8,955 nucleotides of DNA from the NCBI GenBank assembly GCA_030613145.1, contig JAUWMM010000050.1, positions 1-8,955 of the forward strand, given 5' to 3'. Each line of letters starts with the position of its first letter. Positions within the stretch are counted from its first letter, which is position 1. Positions 6,348 through 8,955 of the stretch are shown one piece after another. This DNA comes from Desulfobacterales bacterium. Its GTDB lineage: Bacteria; Desulfobacterota; Desulfobacteria; Desulfobacterales; C00003060. The notes below the pieces were generated by a model. It saw nothing but the letters and a program-made list of their open reading frames with translations. It had not been told where the DNA came from and searched no databases. The position numbers and the translations under genes are program-made.

Positions 6348-6391
6348 CTCCCCTCTCCGGGGGAGTGGGCTCTACGAGCCGGAGAGGGGAG
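6348..6391. repeat. GC-rich inverted repeat between pilY1 and the ATPase gene
   Basis: CTCCCCTCTCCGG (6348-6360) and CCGGAGAGGGGAG (6379-6391) form a perfect 13-bp stem. The 18-base interior includes GGCTC, and GGCTC-TAC-GAGCC (6368-6380) offers a competing inner hairpin. On the minus strand a T7 run (6336-6330) follows 11 bases after the stem. That is too far for a standard intrinsic terminator, but partial attenuation between the two genes is possible. It also resembles dispersed C/T-rich palindromes seen in many genomes. Confidence 0.8.
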
Positions 6392-6423
6392 GGACAGGGT
6401 GTTAGGGTAGTCTGTTTAGGCGA

Positions 6424-8955
6424 TCAGTCGCCCGGCTGAATCCAGTGAAGCGGTCGACTTTTGTATGGAGAGGGCAGATTTATCTCCTCTATCACTTCAA
6501 TCTCTCCGGTACTGGACTGAACAAATGCCTTGGCACCTTCTTCCGTGCCCAGATGAAGGCTCGGGGTTGCAGCAACACCTGCGCCAAGGGATATTGATTT
6601 GGTAAACGAAGTACCATCGAATCCAATGACGTCTGCATAAAAGGCCGTGCCGGTCTTGTAAAAGAGTGCGTACAGAAAGCCCTCCCCTTCATAGGCGCAT
6701 ATGTCGTAGTCAGGCTCAAATGTTGTAAAAGTGATAATTCCGCCAAGGACTGTCGGCTTGCTAAAGCACCGCTCGCCGCCTGTCATATCTAGATACCAGC
6801 CGTCATAGTGCTTTGGGTCATCAGTGTCGGATGTTGTCTGCTTGATGTCTTCAACAAGTTCATCAAATGTAATGTCGTTACTTACAAGATCGCCGGTTGT
6901 GTCAACTAAACCACCTGCAAGAATATTATAATTGGTTACGTCCAGGAGGTTGCCAGTAGTAGGGTCAGAAGGGACCGTAACGGCCGACGTGCAGTTATTG
7001 CAGGAAATAGTCAATTGTGTTGGGTCGTTAAGTCCGGTACAATTATTCCAATCAAGCGGCTCTTTTACACCAACCAGTCTCTGAGTGTCGGTGTTTGCCT
7101 TGTCGTTCTCATGATAGAATTGTCCTGTGCCAAAATAGATCCACAGCCTGCCGTCGTTGTCTTGCGATGCTGACGCCGCAGAGGTGATCGGTTGCGAGTT
7201 GCCCAAAGAGACAAGAGCGGTCTTAGTTCCTGCCTCGTTTCCACCTACACAGCTTATACGCCACATTGTTCCCTGGGAACACCCTATGTAGAAGACATCC
7301 GGTGTGTAGGTGCAGGTCGTGTCGACGCACTGTGAATCATTAATGTCGGTATCCACGGACATAACATCTCCCATGGCTGAGTAGTTGGCGCCCCCCAAGT
7401 TGGTTTGAATGGGCGAATTATTCATAGGCTGCGCACCTGTCAAGAGCTTGAGCACATATGTACTTCCAAGCTGGGTGCTGGTCCCGTCATAGTCTGTGGG
7501 CCCGGAACCAAATGCAATCCACCATTCGTCGCTGGTGTGATCAACGTGAACAACAGCAGGATACGAGGTTGTAAAACCTAGATTGGTGTCCGTGAACTCC
7601 CACAGCAAGGTAGGGGGATTTTCCGGATCGGTAATATCAAGGGCAAAATATGCAGACCGGAAGGTCCTGTCTCCGCCGAAGGCAGCATCGTTCACGGTTA
7701 TCTCTCCGCCTCCGAAGCGCATGCCGCAAAACAGTACAGTTCCCCAGCCGCCCGGATGGACAGTATCTGCTGAGAAAATCTTCGCATCAATCACCTTTGG
7801 CTTGAGATCTACATAATAGACATGAGTGTAGAGGGGGTCCTTCAGCCATCGGCGGTGGGGCAAGAGGTTATAGGGGATGTACGCCCAGAGTTCTTCTCCA
7901 AGGGCCGGTGTTGCGCCGCTATAAGAAGGGGTGCCGGTTCCGACCTCAAATTTTGCATTGGCTTCATCGTAAAAACCTGCATTAAAGGCGTGCAGCATTC
8001 CGTCGTTGGCCCCTACGTAAATAACATTGCGTCTATCTGCGGATTTGTTCTTAAAGGTCTTATAGCTTGCGTCGGAATATAGGAACTCATACTTTTCCTT
8101 GGGTCTTGCTATCACGGTGGGGGTGGAATATATGATGTCTCCCAGTTTCCACACCCTGTTTGTGCCATCAATATCGATGGTCCGGCTCCGATAGCCGGTT
8201 TGGTCAGTGCCGCGAATCCAGTTGATCAATTTTGTCGTTTCCGTGGTGCCGGCAACATCTACTGCCAGGTATGGCTGCAGGTCACTTGCGCTGCTGTCAT
8301 CAAATGTTATATATTCACCGGTATCTAAGACCCCATCATTATTTTTATCAATCCAGGTATAGATATCACGGGTGCTCGCTGTTCTTTCGGCAAGCATCTT
8401 GCCGCCTTCCCACAAATATTCTATCTCATCTATCTCAATGAGTGTTGGCGAGCCATCCGCCTCTCCGTCGACGTCAGAATCACTATCTCTATACGCCTTG
8501 GTGCGGCCTGCGCTCGGGTCAAAGATAAGTGTTATTAGCTTGTCTGTCGACAAATCAAGCGTGAAATTCCCGTTAGTGTCTTCTCTCATATTTCCGTACT
8601 GATCTACAAACAAGCTATGAAGTTTCCCTATCCACTCAATCTCGGTGCCGTTATCGTCTTCATAGGTCACATAAAACACCGCCTGATAGAGCGCTCCTTC
8701 ACCCCTTCGGGCAGCAGATACGACTGAGGCCGCAGTTCCTGACGACGCACCGCCGAGAATCGCCTCAAAAGCCGCTCTGAGCTTAGTTTCCAGCTCGGAA
8801 ATGTCCGTCGCCTGATAGACCGAAACAACTGTTCCATCAGGATCGTCCACACCCCTTCCGTTGTCAGCATCACTTTCTACTAGAATCTCAGGGCTGCACT
8901 CATTACCACCCCCGGTCGAACGCATGGAGCCTGCATCAACAATGTATGTGGTGAT
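6424..8955 (-). CDS. pilY1: PilY1 type IV pilus tip/assembly protein (5' truncated by window edge)
   Basis: The frame stays open to the right edge; ten codons (ITTYIVDAGS) precede the first visible Met at 8923-8925, so the real start and any von Willebrand-A-like N-terminal domain lie outside. At least 843 residues are visible. Numbered from that Met, PilY1 hallmarks run in order: ISELETKLRAAFEAI (42-56), WKLGDIIYSTPTVI (259-272), VIYVGANDGMLHAFNAG (301-317), ELWAYIPYNLLPH (345-357), YFALDITDPENPP (426-438) and GRLWIYFGTGQFY (592-604). Together they mark the C-terminal PilY1 beta-propeller that controls pilus extension and can bind calcium. Possible calcium loops are DKNNDGVLD (193-201), DSDSDVDGEADG (147-158) and DTDIND (525-530). 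The last is followed by an unusual Cys-containing segment. The ATPase and two-LysM genes follow in the same orientation. Family confidence is high; adhesive targets are unknown. Confidence 0.93.
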   Translation of the reverse strand: MTTYIVDAGSMRSTGGGNECSPEILVESDADNGRGVDDPDGTVVSVYQATDISELETKLRAAFEAILGGASSGTAASVVSAARRGEGALYQAVFYVTYEDDNGTEIEWIGKLHSLFVDQYGNMREDTNGNFTLDLSTDKLITLIFDPSAGRTKAYRDSDSDVDGEADGSPTLIEIDEIEYLWEGGKMLAERTASTRDIYTWIDKNNDGVLDTGEYITFDDSSASDLQPYLAVDVAGTTETTKLINWIRGTDQTGYRSRTIDIDGTNRVWKLGDIIYSTPTVIARPKEKYEFLYSDASYKTFKNKSADRRNVIYVGANDGMLHAFNAGFYDEANAKFEVGTGTPSYSGATPALGEELWAYIPYNLLPHRRWLKDPLYTHVYYVDLKPKVIDAKIFSADTVHPGGWGTVLFCGMRFGGGEITVNDAAFGGDRTFRSAYFALDITDPENPPTLLWEFTDTNLGFTTSYPAVVHVDHTSDEWWIAFGSGPTDYDGTSTQLGSTYVLKLLTGAQPMNNSPIQTNLGGANYSAMGDVMSVDTDINDSQCVDTTCTYTPDVFYIGCSQGTMWRISCVGGNEAGTKTALVSLGNSQPITSAASASQDNDGRLWIYFGTGQFYHENDKANTDTQRLVGVKEPLDWNNCTGLNDPTQLTISCNNCTSAVTVPSDPTTGNLLDVTNYNILAGGLVDTTGDLVSNDITFDELVEDIKQTTSDTDDPKHYDGWYLDMTGGERCFSKPTVLGGIITFTTFEPDYDICAYEGEGFLYALFYKTGTAFYADVIGFDGTSFTKSISLGAGVAATPSLHLGTEEGAKAFVQSSTGEIEVIEEINLPSPYKSRPLHWIQPGD

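Noticed and set aside
6348..6391. Standard intrinsic terminator
   Set aside because: The T-run on the minus strand begins 11 bases after the stem, and no T-run follows on the plus strand.
6069..6410. Plus-strand open frame across the 5' end of the ATPase gene and the hairpin
   Set aside because: It is antisense to the ATPase start, and its end is a translation of the GC-rich inverted repeat.

Overview
This window looks like part of a type IV pilus locus from a Gram-negative bacterium. The genes visible are a TsaP-like LysM protein, a PilF/PilW-like TPR lipoprotein, a PilB/GspE-family assembly ATPase, a two-LysM periplasmic protein of unknown function, and most of a PilY1 tip protein. Lipoprotein and secretin-associated parts imply an outer membrane. 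The gene style (LysM protein next to a GspE-family ATPase, InlB-type repeat protein, DUF559 gene with C/G-rich palindromes in the spacers) fits Desulfobacterota (former Deltaproteobacteria) or a neighbouring phylum. That placement is inference, because no marker gene is present.

Layout. Bases 1-65 are the last codons of a plus-strand gene ending in an InlB-B/Flg_new-type repeat. Bases 183-1199 (+) encode the TsaP-like protein. It converges on the minus-strand TPR lipoprotein gene (1286-2047). Bases 2048-2771 form a repeat-rich interval holding one small minus-strand DUF559 endonuclease-like gene (2218-2604), bracketed by two nested pairs of inverted repeats. From 8955 down to 2772 on the minus strand runs a probable operon: pilY1 (cut by the right edge), a 134-bp spacer with a GC-rich hairpin, the ATPase gene, and the two-LysM gene, which overlaps the ATPase stop by 4 bp.

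How the genes fit together (inference from family knowledge): the TPR lipoprotein would help the outer-membrane secretin assemble, the TsaP-like protein would tie the secretin to peptidoglycan, the ATPase would power pilus extension, and PilY1 would prime assembly and act at the tip. The two-LysM protein is translationally tied to the ATPase and may be another peptidoglycan-bound assembly factor.

The most unusual stretch is 2128-2793. A 36-37-bp inner repeat and a 34-36-bp outer repeat each occur as inverted copies on either side of the DUF559 gene, and the inner repeat supplies that gene's last codons and stop. The stops of the TPR gene and the two-LysM gene also lie inside short tandem repeats (8-bp and 7-bp). 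The second main lead is an apparent duplicated domain of unknown function in the C-terminal half of the two-LysM protein. No RNA gene, CRISPR array, transposase or convincing promoter was found, and no gene-free stretch exceeds 300 bp.
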